Below are positions 55,652 to 64,000 of a stretch of DNA of 64,000 bases, piece after piece. Position numbers and translations under genes: made by a program. The notes below the pieces were generated by a model. It had not been told where the DNA came from and did not search any database. It saw only the letters and a list, made by a program, of their open reading frames with translations. How positions within the stretch are numbered: position 1 is the first letter of the stretch; each line of letters starts with the position of its first letter. The stretch comes from Ignisphaera sp. Its GTDB lineage: Archaea; Thermoproteota; Thermoprotei_A; Sulfolobales; Ignisphaeraceae. The DNA lies in NCBI GenBank assembly GCA_038735125.1, contig JAVYNU010000002.1:160816-224815 (forward strand), in the 5' to 3' direction.

Positions 55652-56641
55652 ATGTATGTAATAGAAAAGTTGGCTATGTTCGTATTTGTTTATATAATTG
55701 CCTTGCTAATAGTTTTTTTACTTCCTAGGTACATACCTGCCAATCCCTTTGCAACATTATTAGGCAGAATTATTAGCCAATATATCTGGACCCCTGAACT
55801 AATCCCAGAGGTCTATGCGAGAGTACTGAGCTATTTCGCTGTAGACAAGCCTGTTTATGAACAGTTTTTGACGTTTTTAAAGGGAGCTTTTGTCGGGGAT
55901 TTTGGGATTTCGATATCAATGTTCCCTAGGAGCGTCTCAGACATAATCATGATGGCCCTTCCATGGACGCTGGCACTGATGGTTCCAGCAACAATTGTGT
56001 CATGGACTCTTGGAAACTATATTGGTGCTTATGCTAGCTATAAACGAGGTAAGACAGCTGAAAAAATTATTCTCGGATATTCATTCATAGCATCTTTCAT
56101 TCCTCAGTATTGGCTTGCAATGATGCTGATATTTGTATTTGCATATGGATTGAGATTATTCCCAGCTTTTGGAGGTAGTAGCATTCCACCATCATTGTCA
56201 CTGTCATTTATCACTGACTTCCTCTGGCACTACACATTACCATTTCTATCAATTGTCATAATTAGTATAGCGGGCTGGATGAGGAGTATGAGGTTCGTAG
56301 CGACACCAGAACTTGGCTCGGATTACATACAATTTAGCGAATCTCTTGGAACCAGAGATGGAATTCTATTTAGATACGTCCTCAGAAACTCTCTATTGCC
56401 TCAAGTAACAGGTTTAGCACTATCACTAGGATCTGCAATAGCTGGTCAAGCATTGGTTGAGGCTGTGTTTGGTTATCCAGGTCTTGGATACTACTTGCAG
56501 ATGGCAATAGGATCAATAGATTACCCACTTATACAAGGAATCTTTGTGATCTTAATAGCTACAACATATCTTGCAAACTTTTTAGTTGACTTCATCTATG
56601 TTATTATAGATCCTAGAATAAGAATTGGTGGGGGGCGATAG
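55652..56641 (+). CDS. ABC transporter permease (DppB-like)
   Basis: About 329 residues with six membrane segments. The coupling motif region reads Y-V-L-R-N-S-L-L-P near 250, the EAA-type loop, and E-A-V-F-G-Y-P-G-L-G the usual C-terminal mark of DppB/OppB. It forms the channel with the permease below. ATG 55652 is used; TTG 55646 would add two residues. Confidence 0.9.
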   Translation: MYVIEKLAMFVFVYIIALLIVFLLPRYIPANPFATLLGRIISQYIWTPELIPEVYARVLSYFAVDKPVYEQFLTFLKGAFVGDFGISISMFPRSVSDIIMMALPWTLALMVPATIVSWTLGNYIGAYASYKRGKTAEKIILGYSFIASFIPQYWLAMMLIFVFAYGLRLFPAFGGSSIPPSLSLSFITDFLWHYTLPFLSIVIISIAGWMRSMRFVATPELGSDYIQFSESLGTRDGILFRYVLRNSLLPQVTGLALSLGSAIAGQALVEAVFGYPGLGYYLQMAIGSIDYPLIQGIFVILIATTYLANFLVDFIYVIIDPRIRIGGGR

Positions 56642-56643
56642 AA

Positions 56644-57525
56644 ATGGCTTTAGAAACTACAATGCGTAGGCCAAAAATGACATTATTATACATCCTTTTG
56701 GGTAACAGAAGATTTATCTTGGGCTTAATAATATTTGTTGTGCTTTTTGTTATGGGAACTATCGGGCCTTTGATATATAGAGTAAACCCATTAGCTATAG
56801 GGAATTATCCAGCCGATTTACCGCCATCTTTGGAGCATCCCCTAGGCACCGATGCTCTAGGGAGAGACGTGTTTGCAATGTTTCTTAATGGCATAAGGAA
56901 CTCCTTATACGTAGGCTTTATAACAGCTGTGATAGCAACACTAATAGGGTTACCCATAGGTGTTGTTTCAGGTATGAGAGGAGGCACGTTTTTGGATGAG
57001 GTGCTAATGGGGTTAACAAACATAGTTTTGTCTATACCATCATGGTTAGTGGCAATTCTAGTCTTATCTATGATTCCCTCAGAACAAAGAGGTGTAGAAA
57101 TCGTAGGTGCAATATTAGGGTTATTCAGCTGGCCCTGGTTTGCAAGAGCTATTAGAGCACAATTCTATAGCTTTAGGGAAAGAGATTTTGTTTATCTATC
57201 AAGAATTGCAGGCTACAGCGACTTAAGAGTGGCTTTCGAAGATATACTACCTAACATGGGCGCATTCATACTATCATCTTTCACATCATTTATAGCTACA
57301 GGGATTGGTGGAGAAGCTGGTTTGGCTGTAATAGGCGTTGGTGTAACAAAACACGTTTCCCTTGGTATGATGCTCTACTGGGCACAGGTATACCAAGCAT
57401 ATGTAAGAGGTGCATGGTGGTATTTCATTCCAGCAGGCCTAACAATAATCCTATTAATGCTGTCTATGCAATTACTTTCACTAGGAGCCGAAATAATATT
57501 TAACCCTAGACTTAGAGAAACATAA
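56644..57525 (+). CDS. ABC transporter permease (DppC-like)
   Basis: A 293-residue partner permease. H-P-L-G-T-D-A-L-G-R-D-V-F near 68-80 is the DppC/OppC hallmark, the coupling loop is near residue 175 (R-E-R-D-F-V-Y-L), and about five membrane segments are present. Its ATG is two bases after the DppB stop, with GGTGGGGGG ahead. No DppD/DppF ATPase follows; these must be elsewhere or shared. Confidence 0.92.
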   Translation: MALETTMRRPKMTLLYILLGNRRFILGLIIFVVLFVMGTIGPLIYRVNPLAIGNYPADLPPSLEHPLGTDALGRDVFAMFLNGIRNSLYVGFITAVIATLIGLPIGVVSGMRGGTFLDEVLMGLTNIVLSIPSWLVAILVLSMIPSEQRGVEIVGAILGLFSWPWFARAIRAQFYSFRERDFVYLSRIAGYSDLRVAFEDILPNMGAFILSSFTSFIATGIGGEAGLAVIGVGVTKHVSLGMMLYWAQVYQAYVRGAWWYFIPAGLTIILLMLSMQLLSLGAEIIFNPRLRET

Positions 57526-57685
57526 GAAAACAGATATGAATCACCTTTTTATCTTATCAACATTTTATCACTATTAAAGAGAAGATTAGAATACTATGAT
57601 GTGTTCATAATTCTTCAACTTCAATGCCCATATGAATAACCTTTATATATTGCACATAGATAATATGATCTTGTGTGGTTTCATC

Positions 57686-58621
57686 ATGGATATAGTAATG
57701 TCTATGATTACAAGGGATAGCACTGAGAAGGTTGGGGAGGAGGCATTTTACAAGGTATGGAAGTCCTCTCTTCAGATACCATATAAACTCATAATACTTG
57801 TCGATGACTCTATCTCTTCTAGAACCAGAGATTTTGTTAAAAGGTTTGCTGATGAGCATGGAAAAGAGCTAATAGTGTTGAAGAGCAGGCTTTATGGCTA
57901 TCACAAAGCGACAAGAGCGACTGCTAGGCAAACAGCTATAGACATATTCTTTGAGAATACCAAAGCAGATTGGCTGTTTTTCCAAGATGACGACTTCGTT
58001 CTTGGCGATGGCTGGTGGGAGAAGGCGCTACAGCATATCTCACAAAGTGATGTTGGGCTAATTTGGGGTATAGATTATACACCGTATTGGCGAGGAAGAA
58101 TTGAATGGATGTCAGCAAGAGGATTTCAAGAGAAAAGCTATGCCATACAAAACTTTGCTATTAGAGGTGGTTTACATGATACCTTGCTCAGGCGCGAGGC
58201 TATAGAGGGGGTTAGGCTGCCCCCATGGCTACATGTATATGAAGATGCATGGATAAAGAGATATGTTGAATGTAAAGGCTTTAAATGGATTATAATTGAC
58301 GTAAACAACATACATCTTAGATATGCTGGAGATAGACTTTCTAAAGAAGATTTTGTGTCAATGGCGAAAGCAGCCTCGCTGTTAAATCTTAAAACCATAT
58401 CATTATCACAAGTACTTAAAGTAGTTTTTGGTTTGCCAGGCTACATCTATTATTCCAGCAAGGCATACAAGTCTCTAGGCAAAGGCATTACAATATGGAG
58501 AGAAAGAGCCTCTTACTACACCAAGTACTACTATTATTATATTATTTACTTATTAAAAAGGACAAGAAAATTTGGAAACAGAAGCTTATGTGATGTTGTA
58601 CTGCATGGCATTACATATTAA
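57686..58621 (+). CDS. Family 2-like glycosyltransferase
   Basis: About 311 residues of GT-A fold. L-I-I-L-V-D-D-S near 35-42 starts the nucleotide-sugar fold, and F-F-Q-D-D-D-F near 99 is the D-x-D metal site; E-D-A-W near 190 is the likely catalytic acid region. A C-terminal amphipathic/Tyr-rich tail (Y-Y-Y-Y-Y) may touch membrane. ATG 57686 follows a CTTTATATATT box by about 40 bases; an upstream frame is less likely. First gene of a glycosyltransferase cluster. Confidence 0.8.
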   Translation: MDIVMSMITRDSTEKVGEEAFYKVWKSSLQIPYKLIILVDDSISSRTRDFVKRFADEHGKELIVLKSRLYGYHKATRATARQTAIDIFFENTKADWLFFQDDDFVLGDGWWEKALQHISQSDVGLIWGIDYTPYWRGRIEWMSARGFQEKSYAIQNFAIRGGLHDTLLRREAIEGVRLPPWLHVYEDAWIKRYVECKGFKWIIIDVNNIHLRYAGDRLSKEDFVSMAKAASLLNLKTISLSQVLKVVFGLPGYIYYSSKAYKSLGKGITIWRERASYYTKYYYYYIIYLLKRTRKFGNRSLCDVVLHGITY

Positions 58622-58723
58622 CATTATATAGCAGATTCATATAGCTTAAACTAAAGCATTTTAGGTTAGTAAATTTATAAACCTTGGCCTCTTCAGTTTT
58701 GTTATACATGGGTGTTATTTAAT

Positions 58724-59977
58724 ATGGATAGCTATGCTGTTATAGCTCATCGCTTTTGGAATAGACCTGGTGGAGGAGAGGTTGTATGCGCAGCAACGGC
58801 ATATACATTCGATATTATGGGCTTCAAACCTGTTCTGGCATCTATTGGCGGTATTGATATTGGTGAATATGATAGTTGGTTTGGGATAAATTTCTTGGAT
58901 AAATACCCTAAAATTACTTTATATCCCTTTAAGATTGGGTTTTTCGGTATCTATCTAAGACTTTTGATGTGGAGAGTTATTAAGAAGGCTGTAGAGAGGT
59001 TTTCTCCACAAATAGTTTTTGTTGATGAGCCTACATACAGACCTGTTATAAATATTCTAAAGGAGAGAAATGTGAAACTTATCGAATATATCCACTCGCC
59101 AATTGAAGCATCGATAGATGCGAGATTTAAAGGTTCTGGGCTTCACTATACAGAAGATCCCTATATCCTTGAGAGATTTAGCAAATTTCCACTTAGCATC
59201 TATTGGAAGATGTATGTAAAGCTTTTGCCAAGATATTTAAGGGAAAATCCATTTCAAGTAGCGTCACTCGTTTTGGCAAACTCTAAGTGGACTGCAAACA
59301 TCATTAAGCAACTCTATGGCGAGAGTCCAGAAGTTTTAAATCCTCCAATAGCACCAAATGTAGAGATTGTTGAGAAACCAAGAGAGTTTAGTGAAAGAGA
59401 GAATGCTGTGGTTATGTTGGGGAGATTTGCAGAAGAGAAAAGGTATCACTGGATTGTAAGAGAGGTTTTGCCAAAACTAAGAAGAGAAGCATTAAATACA
59501 AAGCTGTACATTTTTGGAGGTGCAAAAACAAAAACAAGTCTAAATTATCTAGCAAAGTTAGAGAAATTAGCATTTGAAATGGGATTCAAGGTGTCTAAGG
59601 ATATTGATGCAGAGGCAGATGTGTATCTAATACCAAATGCATCAAGAAGCGCAATAAATATGGTTATGGACAATGCAAAAGTATTTCTGCATGCAACGGT
59701 CAATGAGCATTGGGGAGTAGCAATAGCAGAGGCGATGGCTAGAGGCCTACCTGTAGTGCTACACAAGTCTGGTGGTGCTTGGAGCGACCTAGCAGAAGAG
59801 GGGGTATATGCGCTAGGGTATACAAACCCAGAAGAGGCTGTAGAAGCTATAGCAAAGCTCTTAACAGATGAAAAAACATGGAAAAAACTCTCAAGGCATT
59901 CTATTGAGAAAGCAAAGGATCTAACACTAGAGAAATTCGTTGAGAGGTTGTCGAAAATTCTAACGAGGGTCTTGTAG
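58724..59977 (+). CDS. Family 4 glycosyltransferase (ALG11-like)
   Basis: About 417 residues of GT-B fold. N-R-P-G-G-G-E-V-V near the start is the glycine loop, V-M-L-G-R-F-A-E-E-K-R-Y-H the start of the GT1 domain, and N-E-H-W-G-V-A-I-A-E-A-M-A-R-G the E-x7-E nucleotide-sugar motif. The H-S-P-I-E-A and E-x-W arrangement resembles ALG11-type mannosyltransferases. ATG 58724 is used; GTG 58712 is possible. It likely builds surface or N-linked glycans. Confidence 0.88.
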   Translation: MDSYAVIAHRFWNRPGGGEVVCAATAYTFDIMGFKPVLASIGGIDIGEYDSWFGINFLDKYPKITLYPFKIGFFGIYLRLLMWRVIKKAVERFSPQIVFVDEPTYRPVINILKERNVKLIEYIHSPIEASIDARFKGSGLHYTEDPYILERFSKFPLSIYWKMYVKLLPRYLRENPFQVASLVLANSKWTANIIKQLYGESPEVLNPPIAPNVEIVEKPREFSERENAVVMLGRFAEEKRYHWIVREVLPKLRREALNTKLYIFGGAKTKTSLNYLAKLEKLAFEMGFKVSKDIDAEADVYLIPNASRSAINMVMDNAKVFLHATVNEHWGVAIAEAMARGLPVVLHKSGGAWSDLAEEGVYALGYTNPEEAVEAIAKLLTDEKTWKKLSRHSIEKAKDLTLEKFVERLSKILTRVL

Positions 59978-59979
59978 GC

Positions 59980-60204
59980 ATGGAAAGCTATTACAACACT
60001 ACAGAAAAGCCTAGTATAATATGCGTAGCAAATCCTTCGCCTATTTATAGTGGCGGAGGTTTAAGGGCTTTAAGATCATTAAAGGAGTATTCAAGGCACT
60101 TCAAAATGCACCTCTTCTTGTTGCGTCCGCCGTTCGGGAAAGAGTTGGAGAGAGATAATGGAGGAGGTGGCTATCATCAGAAAAGCGTTGAGGATGTAAT
60201 ATGA
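59980..60204 (+). pseudogene. Truncated glycosyltransferase 5' fragment
   Basis: The frame starts two bases after the previous stop and encodes a GT4-like N-terminus, I-I-C-V-A-N-P-S-P-I-Y-S-G-G-G-L-R-A-L, then diverges after about 55 residues and stops at 60204. The GT1 nucleotide-binding domain is missing. It is an internal or 3' deletion remnant in the glycosyltransferase cluster. Confidence 0.6.
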
Positions 60205-60271
60205 TAATGTCTGCTAGATTGCATAGTATCTTTAAATGCTTTTTGTTTATATGTTTCACTAGGCGGTGTTT

Positions 60272-61309
60272 ATGAAACAAGGAATTGTTTTTATTGCTTG
60301 GTCTAAGCTTAGTAGAAGGTCTCGTGATTTAGCTAGAGAGCTTGGTGCAAACCTCATTTTCTTTGCCGATAAACCCCCATATCTATCTACATTTGAGAAG
60401 ACTAGAAGGTTTTTAGAGCGTGAGAAACCTGATGTTGTCTTTGTCCAGCTTCCTCAGGGCCCTCTCCTCTGGCTTGCTCTAAGACTTTCTAAGAGGCTTG
60501 GCTTTAGGATTGTTGCCGATGTTCATACAGGCTTTGTTTATATCACATCTTTTAAAGGCTTTGTACTCAACAAGCCTTTTAACCACATGCTTAAAGATGC
60601 TGACTTAGTTATTGCTCACAATCCTTTGCAGAGAAGCTATATTATTGAAAAGCTTGGGCTTGTAGAGGAAAAGACTATTGTTGTTTATGATCCGATACCA
60701 AAATACATTAAGGATGTTGATAAACAAGTTGAGGGTTTGGATCCTGGAAAATACATTGTATTCCCAGCTTCGTGGGCTTCAGACGAGCCCATAGACTTTA
60801 TAGTTAAAGAGTTTTTGTCATCAGAAATATCCGAGGAGTTCAAGCTCGTTATAACAAACGATTTTAGAAGAAATATGCGGCTATATAGAAGAGTTGAAAA
60901 CACTCTAAAAAAGTTTTCTAGTCTAGACAAGGTTGTGATATCTGGGTATCTTGAGGAGCCTCAGTATCGATGGGTTATAGAGCATAGCAGAGCCGTTATA
61001 GCGGCAACTAATAGAGAATACACAATGTTATCAGCGATATGGGAAGCTGTAGGATTTAGAAAACCATTTATAGCATCTAAAACAAATGCTATTAAAAGTA
61101 TTGTTGGCGAATACCCATGCCTATTTCAGCTAGCAGAAGGAAGTTTGAGGAAGGTTCTCGAAAAATGTTTCAATGAAATAGATGTAGAGTCTATAGCTAA
61201 ACCTGTTATAAGTAAGCTGGAAAGATTGTCGCAAGAAAGCATTGAGAATTTAAAGAATTTGTTGAAAGCTATGATCAGCGACAGTTCTACCTCTTACAAC
61301 AAAGAATAA
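60272..61309 (+). CDS. Glycosyltransferase, GT-B fold
   Basis: A 345-residue glycosyltransferase. N-terminal Rossmann half: P-D-V-V-F-V-Q-L-P-Q-G-P-L and I-V-A-D-V-H-T-G-F; linker V-V-Y-D-P-I-P; C-terminal half: Y-I-V-F-P-A-S-W-A-S-D-E-P and A-T-N-R-E-Y-T-M-L-S-A-I-W-E-A, the acidic sugar-nucleotide site. The H-T-G-F and polyprenol-type context suggest transfer onto a lipid-linked sugar. ATG 60272 follows GGCGGTG. Confidence 0.82.
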   Translation: MKQGIVFIAWSKLSRRSRDLARELGANLIFFADKPPYLSTFEKTRRFLEREKPDVVFVQLPQGPLLWLALRLSKRLGFRIVADVHTGFVYITSFKGFVLNKPFNHMLKDADLVIAHNPLQRSYIIEKLGLVEEKTIVVYDPIPKYIKDVDKQVEGLDPGKYIVFPASWASDEPIDFIVKEFLSSEISEEFKLVITNDFRRNMRLYRRVENTLKKFSSLDKVVISGYLEEPQYRWVIEHSRAVIAATNREYTMLSAIWEAVGFRKPFIASKTNAIKSIVGEYPCLFQLAEGSLRKVLEKCFNEIDVESIAKPVISKLERLSQESIENLKNLLKAMISDSSTSYNKE

Positions 61310-61577
61310 GGCTTTTTTAGCTATGCACTAGCTCTTGTAGAAGAAAAGGGAGCCAGGTATGAGAGTATGAGGCAAAGCATTCTAAAGTGTTTTAGGCTGT
61401 TAGAAATGTCATCCAGACCCAGCTTTTTGTGCCCTCATTGAGCGCATAGAAACATCTACAAATATCAAAAAGGTAAGATCAACAACAATCTCCAGCTATG
61501 TATTATTTATTTTACGAAAACTAAAAATATGTGCAAATATGTAAAAGTTTTTGTATAACTTTTCGGGGGTTTGTTCT

Positions 61578-61781
61578 ATGCCTGTAGTTGTTGTGTATAT
61601 GTGGAGTGGCGTATCTAGAGAAGCTAAGGAGAGGATAGTTAAGGGTATAACCAAGGTTTTTGAAGAGCTTGGAATTCCGCCCCAAGCTGTTGAGGTGATA
61701 ATCCACGAGGTTCCCAAAGAGAATTGGGGTGTTGGGGGAGAGATAGCAGATGTGAAGTTCAGAGAAGTTAAACCCCCGTAG
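61578..61781 (+). CDS. 4-oxalocrotonate tautomerase-like protein
   Basis: A 67-residue tautomerase-superfamily monomer. The initiator Met is followed by Pro (M-P-V-V-V-V-Y), giving the N-terminal catalytic proline; I-V-K-G-I-T-K-V-F-E-E and V-I-I-H-E-V-P-K-E-N-W follow the family. It would act as a hexamer on enol/keto substrates; role unknown. GGGGGT seven bases upstream and the Pro-2 need decide ATG 61578 over an open upstream frame. Confidence 0.9.
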   Translation: MPVVVVYMWSGVSREAKERIVKGITKVFEELGIPPQAVEVIIHEVPKENWGVGGEIADVKFREVKPP

Positions 61782-61811
61782 AACTAACGAGAATAGAGGC
61801 AAAGGTCATTT

Positions 61812-62050
61812 ATGAAGATTTTGATAATTAATGGTGCTGGGCTTATAGGACATAACTTAGTCTTGTATTTAGCTGGGAAGGACTTTGATGCAACCGTTTT
61901 AAATATACTTAGGAATACTGGTACACCTGTAGCCAGAGCTGGGCGCCAGATTCTTTGAAGGCTGTATAAACTTTGATGTGGTTATCCATACAGCTACATA
62001 TGTAAGCTTTTCTGAATATATTGAGAAAAGACTGTCGAACACCTAGACTA
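61812..62050 (+). pseudogene. Decayed NAD-dependent sugar epimerase/dehydratase
   Basis: ATG 61812 starts M-K-I-L-I-I-N-G-A-G-L-I-G-H-N-L, the GxxGxxG NAD loop of the extended SDR sugar epimerases, and stops at 61956-61958. The next frame goes on with F-D-V-V-I-H-T-A-T-Y-V-S-F-S-E-Y-I-E, the second conserved strand of the same family, then stops near 62045. Frameshift and truncation show a dead gene; the rest of the enzyme is gone. Confidence 0.7.
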
Positions 62051-62186
62051 ATTTATATGTTAGATGGTGTTGCTGACAATGCCCACCTTGAACCTAGCTA
62101 TCTAGGCATCTTCTTTGCTAGGACAAAGCTAGGATTATGGCTTGTGTGCTTGGCTAGCATGTTTCTAGAGAATACAGGATGAGATT

Positions 62187-62348
62187 ATGATTAGATGCGC
62201 TGTTTTTGATTTGGATGGTGTTTTGTTTGAACAAAAACACTACACAAACAAGCAGCTTAAAGAAGCTATAACACCATACAACAAAATATTCTTCAGACCC
62301 ACAAAAAACTACAAAAAAGATCACAAACCCAAAACAAATACAAAATAA
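62187..62348 (+). pseudogene. HAD hydrolase 5' remnant
   Basis: ATG 62187 encodes I-R-C-A-V-F-D-L-D-G-V-L-F-E, HAD motif I with the nucleophile Asp, then low-complexity Lys/Asn/Thr-rich sequence to a stop at 62346. Base composition changes to a strongly A+C-rich run from about 62225. A possible continuation (D-A-V-K-A-I-L-P-H-T-K and, one frame over, G-L-D-S-E-K-P-K-K-A-L) follows to about 62460. A decayed phosphatase is likely. Confidence 0.55.
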
Positions 62349-63107
62349 CCAAGATCTAAGACAACAACAAAAATGTTGCCGATGCAGTTAAAGCTATTCT
62401 CCCCCACACAAAAATAGTTCACTATAGGATTGGACTCTGAAAAACCAAAGAAAGCACTTAGCTCACAGCACAGACTATCCAGCACATTGTATTTTAACTA
62501 CTTTGTAGTGAAAAAGCTTTATATTGTCTCTACAAGGCTCCTCAAAATCTCTGCATACCTAGCTAAAGCCTGTTCCATTTGGCGATGCCCAGTAGTTTCC
62601 ACCACTCCTGTTGCCCCTAACAATATTCTTGCCAGGGGATAGGATGGTATTCCAGTAGTTCATGCTATCGATAATGTCAACATCTTCAATGTTATTAAAC
62701 AATTGTTATAAATGATATTTTTATTGGAATATACTATGAAAATGCCAACAGCACTGTTATTTGCAATGGTATTGTTAAAAAAGATTCTCCAAGGGCTGTG
62801 TTCACATAACCGTTAACAACTGTGTTATTTGTAACAACGTGTATGATGCTCTGTAAAGATTTGTGCCGTGCCAGCTGTTGTCCATAATTCTACTTTCTAT
62901 CCTTGAGAAGTTTGTCTCGAAAACTCTATCCCTATAGTGGTTCTCTCAATCACCAGATTCCTCACAGTGATGTATTTAGATCTAACTGCATTAACTGCCG
63001 GTACCGAGGTAAGCTATGGTTTTAACTCAATGCAAATTAGCTCACCCTTCATTTTTCCGTGTAGTTGTCAATAAAATATTCGATGATTAAATTTTAGGTT
63101 ATTGTTT
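62349..63107. other. Long non-coding stretch with degenerate coding traces
   Basis: About 760 bases with no intact gene. Traces of HAD-like sequence occur up to about 62460. Around 62650-62810 short rightward frames rich in Asn and hydrophobics (N-D-I-F-I-G-I-Y-Y-E-N-A-N-S-T-V-I-C-N-G) hint at a decayed beta-helix repeat protein, but stops interrupt every frame. Nothing regulatory was recognised. Confidence 0.45.
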
Positions 63108-63980
63108 TTAGGGATATGCTTCGAATTGTTTATCTAGCCAGTTTAAGGCAAGTTCAACCCATTTTGCGACGTGTGGGTTTATTTGCTCAGGATTTTTAGC
63201 AGTAGTTCTATTAGCTAACGACAGTCCATGCACACCCTTATCAAATATATGGAGTTCAAACGGTACCCCGTTTTCTGCAAGAGCTTTCACATAGGTAAGA
63301 ATGCTCTCAACAGGTACTATACTATCATCAGCCGTTGACCATATAAATGTTGGTGGCGTATTCTGATCAACATAATACACAGCGCTAACTTCTTTCAGTT
63401 TTTCTACTGAGATATTTGCTTCGCCAAGTAATGCTGAGATTATCCTGTGGAAAGCCTCTATAGCTGCGCCACCACGTCTTTTAAGAGCTTCATACATGGT
63501 TATATAGTCTAGTGCTGCTGGATAAGCGAGTATAACCGCGTTTGGCTTTAGATTCTCCTTCGAAATATTAAGTGATTTGCTTAGCCAATCCCTATGCCAG
63601 TTAACGCTATATAGAGCCGCTAAAGCACCTCCGGCTGAGAACCCGATAATAGCTATCTTATCTGGGTCTACCCCCCATTCGCCTGCATGACCCCGGATTA
63701 AGGTCAAAGAGTTCGCCAAGTCGTAGATAATGTCTGGGTAGACTTTTCTGACCCCCATATCAGCCGTGGTATACCTTAAGACAAAAGCGTGGTACCCCCT
63801 AGACAGAAACGTCATGGCTACGGGTTCAGCCTCTCTATCAGATGTATAAAGAAATGATCCTCCAGGGCAAACAATTACAGCTGGTCTTTTTCTCCATGCT
63901 ATCTGTGGTGAAAGATCAAGAATATATGTATACAGTTTTACAAGTCTATCATCTCTGAGTTTAATGACATCAAACTTCAT
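63108..63980 (-). CDS. Alpha/beta hydrolase, esterase (HSL/BD-FAE-like)
   Basis: A 290-residue serine hydrolase. C-P-G-G-S-F near 38-43 is the oxyanion H-G-G-like loop, G-F-S-A-G-G near 114-119 holds the nucleophile Ser, T-A-D-D-S-I-V-P the Asp, and K-G-V-H-G-L-S the His. It resembles acetyl-xylan or feruloyl-type esterases that deacylate carbohydrates or small esters. No signal peptide, so it acts in the cytoplasm. ATG at 63980. Confidence 0.9.
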   Translation of the reverse strand: MKFDVIKLRDDRLVKLYTYILDLSPQIAWRKRPAVIVCPGGSFLYTSDREAEPVAMTFLSRGYHAFVLRYTTADMGVRKVYPDIIYDLANSLTLIRGHAGEWGVDPDKIAIIGFSAGGALAALYSVNWHRDWLSKSLNISKENLKPNAVILAYPAALDYITMYEALKRRGGAAIEAFHRIISALLGEANISVEKLKEVSAVYYVDQNTPPTFIWSTADDSIVPVESILTYVKALAENGVPFELHIFDKGVHGLSLANRTTAKNPEQINPHVAKWVELALNWLDKQFEAYP

Positions 63981-64000
63981 ATCTATACACCTAACCTAAC

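Overview
The window reads as chromosomal DNA of a hyperthermophilic crenarchaeon (Thermoproteota), probably Desulfurococcales-like. Evidence: a Cren7 chromatin protein gene at 48962-49147, a two-subunit 2-oxoacid:ferredoxin oxidoreductase of the crenarchaeal kind, archaemetzincin, AGOG-type DNA glycosylase, Mrp/NBP35, AlaX, TldD/TldE and a PhoU-like protein with an AbrB-like N-terminus. Many genes start 25-50 bases after a TATA box, and GGTG/GAGG ribosome sites are common. No rRNA, tRNA or CRISPR array was seen. The species cannot be fixed from the sequence alone.

Layout. 1-5.9 kb: two SPL-type radical SAM proteins, a PfpI-like protein, a stalked surface protein, and a ThuA/aldolase/PfkB sugar operon. 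6.0-10.0 kb: an A+T-rich accessory block (DUF401 permease, aldo/keto reductase, MATE exporter) that abuts a truncated thioredoxin-like gene. 10.7-18.2 kb: Mrp ATPase, a THUMP/SPOUT-like RNA protein, AlaX divergent from a ferritin-encapsulin fusion, a candidate C/D box guide RNA and archaemetzincin. 18.3-21.8 kb: a redox operon of ferredoxin, a Cys-rich protein and OFOR alpha/beta. 21.9-31.4 kb: metallophosphoesterase, FMN glutamate-synthase-like protein, a large glycosidase-like protein, TldD/TldE plus an MTHFS-like protein, and an ICMT-like membrane methyltransferase.

32-36 kb holds a decaying ABC exporter operon (three interrupting lesions in two genes) followed by the 3' end of a tnpB. 36-43 kb: PsiE-like protein, malic enzyme, a complete ECF vitamin transporter (S, fused A-A', T), PhoU-like regulator, sugar isomerase-like TIM barrel. 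43-49 kb: FlK-like thioesterase, AGOG, a frameshifted hydrolase, DUF3786, a GlmS whose glutaminase nucleophile is lost, and Cren7. 49.3-50.4 kb is a graveyard (VapC fragment, IS607-type tnpA/tnpB remnants). 50.8-57.5 kb: surface and solute-binding proteins plus a Dpp-type ABC importer without ATPases. 57.7-61.3 kb: glycosyltransferases. 61.8-63.1 kb: decayed sugar-nucleotide genes. 63.1-64 kb: an esterase.

The strongest leads are the ferritin-encapsulin fusion nanocompartment, the glutaminase-dead GlmS with an intact isomerase half, the C/D box sRNA with a plausible 23S rRNA target, and the ferredoxin that lacks one cluster ligand but sits at the head of the OFOR operon.
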